A DNA stretch of 64,000 nt from Amycolatopsis azurea DSM 43854. Its GTDB lineage: Bacteria > Actinomycetota > Actinomycetes > Mycobacteriales > Pseudonocardiaceae. A program made the position numbers and the translations under genes. The notes below the pieces were generated by a model, which was given only the letters and a program-made list of their open reading frames with translations, ran no database searches and was not told the origin of the DNA. The stretch spans positions 124,001 to 188,000 of the forward strand of contig NZ_MUXN01000025.1 of the NCBI RefSeq assembly GCF_001995215.1, given 5' to 3'. Shown here piece after piece: positions 41,695-50,951 of this stretch; within the stretch, counting starts at the first letter, position 1; every line of letters begins with the position of its first letter.

Positions 41695-42513
41695 TCACCG
41701 CCTGGTCGCGGTGATGCCTTCGGTGGCGTAGTGAATGGTGAAGGAGCCGCCCAGCGCGTCGATCGACGCGCCGAGATGCGTGAGGAACCGGGTGCGCGCG
41801 TCGTCGTCGAGGTGGTTGAGCCCGCCCTGGGTGGGGACCAGGTCCAGCCATTCGTCACGGGTGTAGACGCGTTCCCAGACGAAGCGCAGTCGCTGCGGCT
41901 CGGTGAACGCACCGGTCTGCTGGATGCCTTCGGCCGCCTTCACGTACTGCTTGGCGTAGATCTGTTTGGCGTACTCCTCCACGTCCCCTTCTCTGTCCTC
42001 TTTGGACGGTTCCTGGAAGGAGGCGTCGGGAACGGCGTGCCGGTACGCCTCGCCCTGCGCCTTCATGACGGCCGGCGGCAGCTCGAAACCGTTGTCGAAC
42101 AACGCGATCAGGCCGTTCGGCGCCAGCACGCCCGCCACCTTGCGCGCCCCCGCGAGCGGGTCCACCCAGTGCCAGGCGGTACCCGAGACGACCGCGTCGA
42201 AGGTGCGGCCCGCCGGGTCCCAGTCCTCGAATTTGGCGACCTCGACGTCGAGACCCCGCCCTCGCGCGACGTCCGCCATCCGCGCGTCCGGTTCGACTCC
42301 GAGCACCGTGCAGCCCGCCGCCTGGAACGGACGCGAGGAGAGGCCCGTGCCGCAGCCGACGTCCACGAAGTTCTTGCCGGGGCTCAAGCCGATGATCCGG
42401 TCGACCAGCGCGCCCGGATAGCCGGGGCGGGCGCGGTCGTAGCGCGCGGCGTCGAGACCGAACCACTCCGCCATTTGCCGGTTCTCATGCGGTTCAGAGG
42501 CAAGCTTGGACAT
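41695..42513 (-). CDS. Class I SAM-dependent methyltransferase (UbiE/Methyltransf_11 type)
   Basis: 272 residues from the ATG at 42513, preferred over 42531 because AGGGTGG precedes it. SAM motif NFVDVGCGTGLSSRPFQ, then VLGVEPDARMADVARG and DAVVSGTAWHWVDP. It does not resemble the MtfA-type N-methyltransferases of chloroeremomycin or balhimycin that I recall. Candidate reactions are sugar O-methylation, methyl-ester formation at the C-terminal carboxylate, or ring methylation of Dpg, all known in ristocetin-like products; which one is not decidable here. Confidence 0.88.
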   Translation of the reverse strand: MSKLASEPHENRQMAEWFGLDAARYDRARPGYPGALVDRIIGLSPGKNFVDVGCGTGLSSRPFQAAGCTVLGVEPDARMADVARGRGLDVEVAKFEDWDPAGRTFDAVVSGTAWHWVDPLAGARKVAGVLAPNGLIALFDNGFELPPAVMKAQGEAYRHAVPDASFQEPSKEDREGDVEEYAKQIYAKQYVKAAEGIQQTGAFTEPQRLRFVWERVYTRDEWLDLVPTQGGLNHLDDDARTRFLTHLGASIDALGGSFTIHYATEGITATRR

Positions 42514-42565
42514 GTTTTCCACCCTAGTCATTTTGCGCGATGTCCACGTCGGCCACGGAATGGCG

Positions 42566-44551
42566 TCATTTTCGGGAAGCGTGCACCAGATACATCGGTT
42601 CCACCATGATCTTGTCGTCGAGTTCGGCCTCCACGGTGTAACCGCGGCTCTCCAGTTCCTTCCGGAGTTCGGCCAACTCGCCCTTCGCGTCGCTGATTTC
42701 GATGACCCAGGACCGGATCTTCGCCCAGTCGTCCTCGGTCAATCCGGCGAGGACCTCCAGCTCCGAACCTTCGACGTCGACCTTGACCAGGTCGACGCGG
42801 TCCAGCTCGGGATGCTGTGCCAGCACGGAGGAAAGTGTCGCCACCTCGACGCCGACCTCGACCGCTTGAGCCGCGAAGTGTTCGTTCTTCGTCTCCGGAT
42901 GCCGCGTCGAGTTCCCGGGCATGCCGGGGTAGTAGGTGAAGGCGACGTCCTTCCGATCCGCCTCGCCCAAGGCCAGCTGGTGAATGGTCAGGCCGGACAT
43001 GCCGTGCAGTTCGACGTTCCGGCGCAGCGCCGCAGCCGACGCCGGAATGGGCTCGAAGGCGATCAGCTTGGCATTCGGTTTTTGCCTTTTCGCGTAAATC
43101 GAGAAAAGCCCGACATTGGCGCCGACGTCGAGAATGACCCCGTTCTCGGGTACCGCGCCAACGCTCTGAGCGTAGGTGTCGAAATGGAAGACCTCGTTGA
43201 AGATGAACATCAGCTCGTCGTGCTGACCCGACGGATCCGGACCGGCGTAGCAGGTGAAGTCCTCCGTCACCTCGACCAGCACCGGCTCGTTCGCCTGCGT
43301 GATGTTTCCGGACATGTTCGAGTTTCCTTTCTCGCTTCGGCCGACCGCGTCGCGTAGCAGTCCGGCGGCGACCGTCGTCCCGTCGGAGCGGATCTCGGCG
43401 GCCACGGCGGCCGCCCGCTCGCGGGTTTCCGGGGAAAGCGCCGTGGCGAGCGCGGCGGACAAGGACTCGAAAGTCGGGGCCGGGCCGTACTCCTCGAAGG
43501 CCACGCCGATACCCAGCGCGGCCACCTGATCGGCGAAGTACGGCTGATCCGTCATCTGGGGTATGGCGACCTGAGGGACACCCGCCCGCGCAGCCACGGT
43601 CGTCGTTCCGCCACCGCCGTGATGGACGACGGCGGCGACCCTGCCGAACAGCGCCTGGAAGTTGGTCTCACCGACGGCGAAACAGTCTGCCCGGTCGTCG
43701 GGCAGGGCCAGCTCGGCCCAGCCACGGGAAAGAACGACCCGGCGGCCCTGGGCCCGGATCGCCTCGACGGCCAGTTTCGCGGTGACGTCGGTGTCCGAGG
43801 TACTGCCGAAGCCCACGAACACGGGCGGCTCACCGTCGGCCAGAAACGCCTCCAGCTCAGGGGAAAGCGGACGTTCGTCGGGCAGGATCCACGCCCCGGT
43901 CTGCACCACGTCCTGGTCCGGCTTCAGCGGGGCCAGGAGCGGGTCCGCGGCCAGCCAGGGCCGGTCGGTGCAGCCGTAGTCGATGAGCTTCTCCACCGGC
44001 GGCAGCCCGATTTCGGCGCGCCTGCGGTTGAGCGGGCCACCGTACCTGTCGAAGTAGACCTGGTTGTAGAACTCCCACAGCGCCCGGTTGTCGTTGATGT
44101 CCAGGTCCTCGGGCGGCTCACCGTCACCGCGTCCGAGCGGTGGCGGAAAATGCGGCGAGGGCAGGTAGATCGGGCAGTAGGCGGCGTAGAAGTACGGGAT
44201 GCCCAGCTTTTCGGCGACCGACCGCACCCCGATCGCGGCGGACAGCACTCCGGTCGCCACCACCGCGTCGCAGCCCTCGGCGGCCGCCGGGACCTGGTCG
44301 AACTGCTCGTCGATCTCCTCGGCAGGGAGCCGGAGCCCGTCCCCGCGCGACGATCCGGTGATCGCGCGCATCATCGCGCGCAGCGACTGTCCGACCGGGA
44401 CCACCTCGACGTCGAGACCGGCGAAGCGGTCCGCGGCGTCCGGAGGTGCGCACATCCGCACTTGGACACCCAGCGCCCGCAGCCGGGTCGCCAGCGCCAC
44501 CATCGGTTCGACGTCGCCGCGGAGTCCGCTCGTCGACAACAAGACACGCAT
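42566..44551 (-). CDS. Glycosyltransferase GT1 fused in frame to an FkbM-type methyltransferase
   Basis: 661 residues from the ATG at 44551, which overlaps the upstream stop (TGATG). Residues 1 to about 405 form a GtfA/B-like GT (MRVLLSTSGLRGDVEPMVAL, VVHHGGGGTTTVAARAGVPQ). From Met413 (codon at 43315) a complete FkbM methyltransferase follows (VILDVGANVGLFSIYAKRQ, LVKVDVEGSELEVLAGLTED). The join is exactly where paralogous GTs stop, and Met413 keeps its own ribosome site (AAAGGA, about 9 nt upstream). So it is either a natural bifunctional protein or two genes whose separating stop was lost, with possible internal initiation. Confidence 0.88.
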   Translation of the reverse strand: MRVLLSTSGLRGDVEPMVALATRLRALGVQVRMCAPPDAADRFAGLDVEVVPVGQSLRAMMRAITGSSRGDGLRLPAEEIDEQFDQVPAAAEGCDAVVATGVLSAAIGVRSVAEKLGIPYFYAAYCPIYLPSPHFPPPLGRGDGEPPEDLDINDNRALWEFYNQVYFDRYGGPLNRRRAEIGLPPVEKLIDYGCTDRPWLAADPLLAPLKPDQDVVQTGAWILPDERPLSPELEAFLADGEPPVFVGFGSTSDTDVTAKLAVEAIRAQGRRVVLSRGWAELALPDDRADCFAVGETNFQALFGRVAAVVHHGGGGTTTVAARAGVPQVAIPQMTDQPYFADQVAALGIGVAFEEYGPAPTFESLSAALATALSPETRERAAAVAAEIRSDGTTVAAGLLRDAVGRSEKGNSNMSGNITQANEPVLVEVTEDFTCYAGPDPSGQHDELMFIFNEVFHFDTYAQSVGAVPENGVILDVGANVGLFSIYAKRQKPNAKLIAFEPIPASAAALRRNVELHGMSGLTIHQLALGEADRKDVAFTYYPGMPGNSTRHPETKNEHFAAQAVEVGVEVATLSSVLAQHPELDRVDLVKVDVEGSELEVLAGLTEDDWAKIRSWVIEISDAKGELAELRKELESRGYTVEAELDDKIMVEPMYLVHASRK

Positions 44552-45783
44552 CACAGGGTTCCTCGTTCTGTGGATCCTTGGCGGTTAACCGCTTCTAGGA
44601 CCAGTTTCGCGGCCACCGCCGCCCCGTCGTGGTGGATCGTGCCCGCCACCGCGGCCGCCCGCGCCCGGGTTTCCGGGGAGAGCGCGACGGTGAGCGCGGC
44701 CGACAGCGAATCGACGGTCGGGGTCGGGCCGTCGTGGGCCGCCCCGATCCCCAGTTCGGCCACCCGGCCGGCGAAATACGGCTGGTCCGCGATCTGGGGC
44801 ACCACGACCTGCGGGGCACCGGCCCGCGCGGCCGCGGTCGTCGTCCCCACCCCGCCGTGATGGACGACGGCGGCCACCCGGCCGAACAGCACCTGGTGGT
44901 TCACCTCGCCGACGGCGAAGCAGTCGGCCTGATCGTCGATCAGCGTCAAATCGGCCCAGCCACGGGAAAGGATCATCCGGCGGCCCTGAGCGCGAACCGC
45001 CTCGACGGCCACCTTCGCGGCGTCCTCCGGGGCGCGCATACTGCCGAAACCGACGTACACCGGCGGCTCACCCGCGGCCAGAAACGCTTCCAGCTCAGGG
45101 GAAAGCGGCCGTTCGTCGGGCAGTGTCCAGGCCCCGGTCTGGACGGCGTCGAGATCCGTCGGCAACAAGGGGGCCACGACCGGATCCGACGCCAGCAAGG
45201 GGTGATCGGTGTAGCCGTAGGAGAAGATGTCGTCCACCGGCGGCAACCCGATCGCGGCCCGCTCGCTGTTGAGCGGCTCGCCGAACCGCCGATACGCACT
45301 CTGGCTGTTCCGCGCCCACAGCGAACGGATGTCGGTCCCGGCCGGGGCGGGCGGCTCGCCGAGCGGTGGCGGGGGCGGGTAGTGCGGCGACGGCAGGTAG
45401 ATCGGGCAGTGGAAGGCGTAGAAGTACGGGATGCCGAGCTTCTCGGCGACCGACCGCACGGCCACCGCGGCCGCGAGCATCCCGGTCGCCACCACGGCGT
45501 CACAGCCTTCGGCGCCCGCCGGGACCTGCTCGAACTGCGTGGCGATCGCTTCGGCCGAAAGCCGGGGTCCGTCCTTGGGCGACGGCGGTTTCTTCTCGTG
45601 CGTCATCGCACGCGTCGACTCGCCGACCGGCACCAGCGGCACCCCGAACTCGGCCAGCCGCTCCCCCGCGTCCGGAGGCGCGCACATCCGCACCTCCGCC
45701 CCGAGTTCCCGCAGCCGCACCGCCAAGGCCACCAGTGGTTCGACGTCGCCGCGACTGCCGGACGTCGACAACAGCACCCGCAT
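44551..45783 (-). CDS. Glycopeptide glycosyltransferase (GT1 family), third copy
   Basis: 410 residues from the ATG at 45783, 8 nt after the upstream stop. GSRGDVEPLVAL, acceptor domain with a longer loop (SPHYPPPPPLGEPPAPAGTD), and VVHHGGVGTTTAAARAGAPQ. One of four tandem glycosyltransferase genes downstream of the halogenase. It shares an 83-bp identical block with its upstream neighbour. Confidence 0.92.
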   Translation of the reverse strand: MRVLLSTSGSRGDVEPLVALAVRLRELGAEVRMCAPPDAGERLAEFGVPLVPVGESTRAMTHEKKPPSPKDGPRLSAEAIATQFEQVPAGAEGCDAVVATGMLAAAVAVRSVAEKLGIPYFYAFHCPIYLPSPHYPPPPPLGEPPAPAGTDIRSLWARNSQSAYRRFGEPLNSERAAIGLPPVDDIFSYGYTDHPLLASDPVVAPLLPTDLDAVQTGAWTLPDERPLSPELEAFLAAGEPPVYVGFGSMRAPEDAAKVAVEAVRAQGRRMILSRGWADLTLIDDQADCFAVGEVNHQVLFGRVAAVVHHGGVGTTTAAARAGAPQVVVPQIADQPYFAGRVAELGIGAAHDGPTPTVDSLSAALTVALSPETRARAAAVAGTIHHDGAAVAAKLVLEAVNRQGSTERGTL

Positions 45784-45791
45784 TACGTCGT

Positions 45792-46943
45792 TCACGCGGG
45801 AACCGCCGGCTTCTCCCGGCTGACCGCGTCGCGCAGCAGTTCCACGGCCACCGTCGGCCCGTCGGTGCGGATCCGGCCCGCGACGTCGGCCGCCCGCGCG
45901 CGGGTCTCCGCGGACAGCGCGGTGGTGAGCGCGTCCGACAGGGCCTCGACCGTCGGTGCCGGACCGTCGATCGCCACCCCGATCCCCAGGTCGGCGATCC
46001 GCTCGGAGTAGTACACCTGGCCGACGATGTGGCGCACCACGACCTGGGGGACGCCCGCCCGCGCGGCCACGTGCGTCGTACCCGTGCCTTCGTGGTGGAC
46101 GACGGCGGCCACCCGGCGGAACAGCTCCTGGAAGTTGGCCTCGCCGATGGCGAAACAGTCGGCGCCGTCGTCGGGCAGGGCCAGGTCCGCCCAGCCGCGG
46201 GAAAGGAGCACCCGGTGGCCCTGGGCACGGACCGCCGTAATGGCCGCCCTCGCGACGTCGGCGGTTTCCGGCGAGCTGCCGAAACCGACGTACACCGGCG
46301 GCTCACCCGCGGCCAGAAACGCTTCCAGCTCAGGGGAAAGCGGCCGTTCGTCGGGCAGGATCCACGCCCCGGTCTGCAACGCCTCCTCGCCCGGCCGCAA
46401 GGTGGCGAGGAGTGGATCCGCCGCCAGCCAGGGACGGTCGGTGGCGGCGTAGTCGAACAGGTTCTTCACCGGCGGCAGGCCGAGGGCGACCCGCTGGTCG
46501 TTGAGCATGCCGCCGATCAGGTTGTCGGTGCCCTGGTTGTAGTCGGCCCGCTGCGACGGCGGGAGCGCCGAGGGCAGGTGGATCGGGCAGAGCACGACGT
46601 TGAAGTAGGGGATGCCCAGTTTCTCGGCCACCGACCGGACGGCGACCGCGCCGGAGAGCAGACCGGCCGCCACCACGACGTCACAGCCTTCAGCGACCTT
46701 GAGGATCTGTTCGAGCCGCTCGGCGTTCGACCCGGCCTCGGCGTCGGGCGTCCCGTGCGACGCCGACGCGCCCTTCCAGCGTTCGACCGGCACCAGCGGC
46801 ACCCCGATCTCCGCCAGCCGCGCCGCGCTGTCCGGCGGCGCGCACATCCGCACCTCGGCGCCGGTCTCCCGCAGCTTCGCCGCCAAGGCCACCAGCGGTT
46901 CGACGTCGCCGCGTGATCCCCTGGCCCACAACAGAACGCGCAT
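45792..46943 (-). CDS. Glycopeptide glycosyltransferase (GT1 family), second copy
   Basis: 383 residues from the ATG at 46943, chosen because AGGAGAGG precedes it by 5-6 nt. MRVLLWARGSRGDVEPLVAL and the GT-B C-terminal domain are intact. The donor-phosphate loop reads VVHHEGTGTTHVAARAGVPQ: the first Gly of the usual HHGG is Glu. This could change donor choice or impair activity. Tandem member of the glycosyltransferase array. Confidence 0.9.
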   Translation of the reverse strand: MRVLLWARGSRGDVEPLVALAAKLRETGAEVRMCAPPDSAARLAEIGVPLVPVERWKGASASHGTPDAEAGSNAERLEQILKVAEGCDVVVAAGLLSGAVAVRSVAEKLGIPYFNVVLCPIHLPSALPPSQRADYNQGTDNLIGGMLNDQRVALGLPPVKNLFDYAATDRPWLAADPLLATLRPGEEALQTGAWILPDERPLSPELEAFLAAGEPPVYVGFGSSPETADVARAAITAVRAQGHRVLLSRGWADLALPDDGADCFAIGEANFQELFRRVAAVVHHEGTGTTHVAARAGVPQVVVRHIVGQVYYSERIADLGIGVAIDGPAPTVEALSDALTTALSAETRARAADVAGRIRTDGPTVAVELLRDAVSREKPAVPA

Positions 46944-46972
46944 CTCGCCTCTCCTGATCGAGCTTGTCCGGT

Positions 46973-48178
46973 TCACACCGAAACCGCGGGCATTCCCCGG
47001 CTGACCGCGCCGAGCACCAGTTCCGCGGCCGCCGCCGCCCCGTCCGTGCGGGCGATCTCGGCCACGGCCTTGGCTCGCGCGCTCGTCTCCGGCGCCAGGG
47101 CCGTGACGAGCGCGGCCGACAGCGATTCGACGGTCGGGACCGGGCCGTCGTGGGCCACGCCGATCCCCAGTTCGGCGACCCTGGCGGCGAAGTACGGCTG
47201 GTCCATGCCCTGGAAGATGATGATCTGCGGGACCCCGGCCCGGGTGGCCACGTGCGCCGTCCCCGAACCGCCGTGATGGACGACGGCGGCCACCCGGCCG
47301 AACAGCACCTGGACGTTCACCTCGTCGATGACGAGACAGTCGCTCTCGTCATCGATCCGGGCCAGCTCGGCCCAGCCGCGCGACAGGATCACCCGGCGCC
47401 CCTGGGCGCGGACCGACTCGATGGCCACCCTGGCGGCGTCGTCGGGAGCGTCCAGGCTGCCGAAGCCCACGTACACCGGCGGCGTCCCCGCTGCCAAGAA
47501 TTCCTCCACCTCGGCGGGCAGAGGCCGTTCGTCGACCAGGTACCAGGACCCGGTCTGCACGGCCTCCTGACCTTGCCGCAGCGGGACCAGGACCGGATCC
47601 GCCGCCAGCCAGGGGCGATCGGTGTAGGCGTGGTCGATGATGCCGTCCACCGGCGGAAGCCCGAGCGCGGCCCGCCTGCGGTTGACCGGTTCTCCGAACC
47701 GCTGGAACAGGCCCTCGTCGCGCATGTCCCGCAGCGAATGCTGGTCGGTGTCGTCCAGCGCGAACGACTCGCCGTCGCGATCGGGCCGCAGCTGCGGGTC
47801 GAACGGCGACCGGATGTCGATCGGATGGCAGGCGGCGTAGAAGTAGGGGATCCCCAGCTTCTCCGCCACCGACCGGACGGCGGAGGCGACGGCCACCATC
47901 CCCGTCGCCACCACCACGTCACAGCCCTCGGCGGCCGCGGGCACCTGGTCGAACTGCGCGTCGATCAGCTCGGTCGCGAACCCGGGCCCTGGCCCCGCGC
48001 CCGTCCGGACCGGCGGGCCGACCGGCACCATCGGCACCCCGAATTCGGCCAGCCGCTCCGCGAAGTCCGCGGGCCCGCAGACCCGCACCTCGACGCCGCG
48101 GTTCCGCAACCGCACCGCCAACGCCAGCACCGGTTCGAGATCCCCGCGTGTCCCGAACATCGACAACAACACCCGCAT
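46973..48178 (-). CDS. Glycopeptide glycosyltransferase (GT1 family), first copy
   Basis: 401 residues from the ATG at 48178. MRVLLSMFGTRGDLEPVLAL, AEKLGIPYFYAACHPIDIRS, VVHHGGSGTAHVATRAGVPQ. It is the first glycosyltransferase gene after the halogenase (46 nt apart). In related clusters the glycosyltransferases glucosylate Hpg4 and add deoxysugars to Bht6 or to the glucose; I cannot assign which of these this enzyme does. Confidence 0.92.
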   Translation of the reverse strand: MRVLLSMFGTRGDLEPVLALAVRLRNRGVEVRVCGPADFAERLAEFGVPMVPVGPPVRTGAGPGPGFATELIDAQFDQVPAAAEGCDVVVATGMVAVASAVRSVAEKLGIPYFYAACHPIDIRSPFDPQLRPDRDGESFALDDTDQHSLRDMRDEGLFQRFGEPVNRRRAALGLPPVDGIIDHAYTDRPWLAADPVLVPLRQGQEAVQTGSWYLVDERPLPAEVEEFLAAGTPPVYVGFGSLDAPDDAARVAIESVRAQGRRVILSRGWAELARIDDESDCLVIDEVNVQVLFGRVAAVVHHGGSGTAHVATRAGVPQIIIFQGMDQPYFAARVAELGIGVAHDGPVPTVESLSAALVTALAPETSARAKAVAEIARTDGAAAAAELVLGAVSRGMPAVSV

Positions 48179-48224
48179 CGCGTACTTCCCTCGTTCCGCT
48201 GGTTCCGGCGTCGGCTGGGTCGGC

Positions 48225-49694
48225 TCAGACGGGATGGTGGGGCAGCCACTTCATGCCGTCGGGCGAGACCACCAGCCCGCCGGGGAACAGCGGCATCTCC
48301 GGCTCGGCGTCCTCGCCGAGGACCACCCGCATCTGTTCCTGGCCGCCCTCCTGCATCACCTGCCGGACGACCTGCGACTTGAACAGCGGCACCATGCTGG
48401 CGTCGTCACCGCCCGCCATCGTGTCGACGGCGGTGGCGAACTCGGCGCTGCGCTCGACGAGCTGGTTCACCAGGGCGTTCTCCCCGGAGGACACCCCGCC
48501 GACGAGGTCGACGAACGACTCCAGGTCGGTGTGCTTGCTCTTGGTGACCTTCTTGGCCTGCCAGAAGTACGACTCCTCGTTCACGTTCATCTCGTAGAAC
48601 GCCACGAGGAACTCGTAGTACACGCTGTACTCGCGGCGGTATCGCGCCTCGAACTCGGTCAGGGCGGTCTTCTCGTCCAGATCCCCGGCGAGGACGCTGT
48701 TGATCGACCGCGCCGCGAGCAGACCGCTGTAGGTCGCCAGGTGCACGCCGGAAGAGAACACCGGGTCGACGAAGCAGGCGGCGTCACCGACCAGGATCAT
48801 CCCCGGCCGCCAGAACTCGGTCTGGTTGTAGGAATAGTCCTTGCGGACGCGGATCTCCCCGTACTTGCCCGTCGTCACCCGCTTCGCGTCCTTGAGGTAC
48901 TCCGCGATCAACGGGGCCTCGGCGATCAAGGAGGTGAGCGCCTTCTCCCGGTCGCCCTGGACCTTGTCCGCGTCCTCCCGGCGCACCACCGCGCCGACGC
49001 TGGTCAGCGTGTCGCTCAACGGGATGTACCAGAACCAGCCGTTGTCGAACGCGACGCTCAGGATGTTGCCCGAGTACGGCTCGGGCAGCCGCTTGCCGCC
49101 TTCGAAGTAGCCGAACAGCGCCAGGCTGCGGAAGAACTCGGAGTAGTTCCGCGAGCCGCCGACCTTGGAGTAGAGCCGGCTCTTGTTGCCCGACGCGTCG
49201 ATCACGAAGGTCGCGTTGACCTCGTGCTCGTTACCGTCACGATCGGTGTACCGGACGCCGGTGACCCGCTCGCCCTCTTCGAGCACGTCGGTGACCGAAC
49301 ACTCCTCGCGGACCTCGACGCCCTTGCGCTTGGCGTTGTTCAGCAGGATCTGGTCGAACTTCGCCCGCTCGACCTGATAGGCGAACGACGACGGACCGGT
49401 GATCCGCGGCGAGACGGAGAAGGAGAACGTCCACGGCTCCGGCCGGGCGCCCCACCGGAACGTGCCGCCGCGTTTGATCGGGAAACCGGCCGCCGCCAGT
49501 TCATCGGTGATGCCGAGCATCTGGCACACGCCGTGGATCGTGGACGGCAGGAGCGACTCGCCGATCTGGTACCGGGGGAAGAGTTCCTTCTCCAGCAACA
49601 GCACTCGATGGCCCTGCATGGCCACGAACGTCGCCAGGGTCGACCCGGACGGCCCGCCACCGGCGACCACCACATCGAATTCTTCGACCGACAT
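48225..49694 (-). CDS. FADH2-dependent halogenase
   Basis: 489 residues. FAD motif VVAGGGPSGSTLA (GGGPSG at 12-17), putative catalytic Lys74 in GFPIKRGGTFRWG, and the halogenase WxWxIP signature as WFWYIPLSD (W220/W222). It is the same family as BhaA/VhaA, which chlorinate the beta-hydroxytyrosine rings at residues 2 and 6 during assembly. Gene order after oxyC matches other glycopeptide clusters. No inactivating change is visible, so a chlorinated product is predicted. Confidence 0.94.
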   Translation of the reverse strand: MSVEEFDVVVAGGGPSGSTLATFVAMQGHRVLLLEKELFPRYQIGESLLPSTIHGVCQMLGITDELAAAGFPIKRGGTFRWGARPEPWTFSFSVSPRITGPSSFAYQVERAKFDQILLNNAKRKGVEVREECSVTDVLEEGERVTGVRYTDRDGNEHEVNATFVIDASGNKSRLYSKVGGSRNYSEFFRSLALFGYFEGGKRLPEPYSGNILSVAFDNGWFWYIPLSDTLTSVGAVVRREDADKVQGDREKALTSLIAEAPLIAEYLKDAKRVTTGKYGEIRVRKDYSYNQTEFWRPGMILVGDAACFVDPVFSSGVHLATYSGLLAARSINSVLAGDLDEKTALTEFEARYRREYSVYYEFLVAFYEMNVNEESYFWQAKKVTKSKHTDLESFVDLVGGVSSGENALVNQLVERSAEFATAVDTMAGGDDASMVPLFKSQVVRQVMQEGGQEQMRVVLGEDAEPEMPLFPGGLVVSPDGMKWLPHHPV

Positions 49695-49724
49695 CTCTCA
49701 CCATTCCTCTGTCGACGTCATTTG

Positions 49725-50951
49725 CTACCAGGCGACCGGTAATTGGTCCGGGCAATCGATGAACGCGTTCCGCAGCTTGATTTCCTCGCGGGGTACGGCG
49801 AGGCGCAGATCGGGGAACCGGCCCCAAAGGGATTGGTAGGCCATCCGCAGCAGCGACCTCGCCACCGCCGCGCCGATGCAGTAATGGATCCCGTGCCCGA
49901 ATCCGACGTGGGAACCCGAAGTGCGGTTCGCGTCGAGGACGTTGGCGTTCGACGTCAGCGCCTCGTCGCGGTTGGCCATCAGGATCGAGCACATCACGTA
50001 CTCGCCCGCCTTGATCAGCTGACCGCCGACGACGACGTCCTTGATGGCCAGCCGCGGGTTCGGCTGCTGCACGGGCGACAGGTATCGCAGCAATTCGGCG
50101 ACGACCCGATCCGCCTCTTCTTTGCCGGAGAGCATCAAATCCTTCTGCTCGGGATGCTCCAGCAGAGCGAGCACACCGAAGCCGATCATTCCCGCGACGG
50201 TCTCGACTCCGCCGAGGATGAGCGCGGTGAACACGCCCCGCAGTTCGGCGTTCGTGACGTCGTCGCCGTGTTCGCGCACGATCGCCCCGATGAACTCCTC
50301 GTCGGGATCCGCCCGCTGCCGGGCGATGAGGCCGTCCAGATAGCGGTTGAACGCCGCGCTGTCGTGCGCCCTGGCCTTGAATCCGCGGCTGAGCGCGACA
50401 TTCTGCCGGACGCGGCGGATGAATTCGGTGCGGTCGTCACGTGGGATGCCGAGCAATTCGCACAGTGCCAGACCGCCGACCGGATCCGCGAACACCCCTT
50501 GGACGTCCGCGGGCGGCCCCTCGGCCTCCAGCATGTCGATGCGGTCCTCGATCAATTCCTGCATCGCGGGTTCCAGCCTGCGGATCCGCCGCGTGGTGAA
50601 TTCCGGCGTCAGCATTCCGCGCAGGCGTGTGTGTTCGGGCGGGTCGTAGACCGACAACTGCCCGATGAGATCCGGCGGAATGGGTTCGTCGGCGGGCGAT
50701 TCCGCCGAGCTCCAGCGGGGCCGGGTCGTGAAATGTTCGTGGTCGCCCAGTATCTGCCGGACGACGTCGTATCCCATGGCCTGCCAGACGTATTCCGTCC
50801 GCAGCTGGGTGGACGCGCTCCCGACTATCCGGACCAGCGGGCCGTGCGCCCGGAGATCGAACATGTCCTCGTGGGGATCGCAGTGCGTCCGGAGCATGTA
50901 GTTCGCCGTCGGCCGCACGAGTGGCGCGACCTCATCGATATCCTGATCCAT
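49725..50951 (-). CDS. oxyC: Cytochrome P450 OxyC (AB cross-link, residues 5-7)
   Basis: 408 residues; start at the ATG at 50951 by match to the OxyC N-terminus (MDQDIDEVAPL), though its AAGGAG lies 12 nt upstream. X-domain contact motif GIPRDD, I-helix LILGGVETVAGMIGFG, heme loop HVGFGHGIHYCIGAAVAR. OxyC makes the biaryl bond between Hpg5 and Dpg7 on the PCP-X-bound peptide. A 423-bp gap with three palindromes separates it from oxyB, so it may have its own promoter. Confidence 0.94.
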   Translation of the reverse strand: MDQDIDEVAPLVRPTANYMLRTHCDPHEDMFDLRAHGPLVRIVGSASTQLRTEYVWQAMGYDVVRQILGDHEHFTTRPRWSSAESPADEPIPPDLIGQLSVYDPPEHTRLRGMLTPEFTTRRIRRLEPAMQELIEDRIDMLEAEGPPADVQGVFADPVGGLALCELLGIPRDDRTEFIRRVRQNVALSRGFKARAHDSAAFNRYLDGLIARQRADPDEEFIGAIVREHGDDVTNAELRGVFTALILGGVETVAGMIGFGVLALLEHPEQKDLMLSGKEEADRVVAELLRYLSPVQQPNPRLAIKDVVVGGQLIKAGEYVMCSILMANRDEALTSNANVLDANRTSGSHVGFGHGIHYCIGAAVARSLLRMAYQSLWGRFPDLRLAVPREEIKLRNAFIDCPDQLPVAW

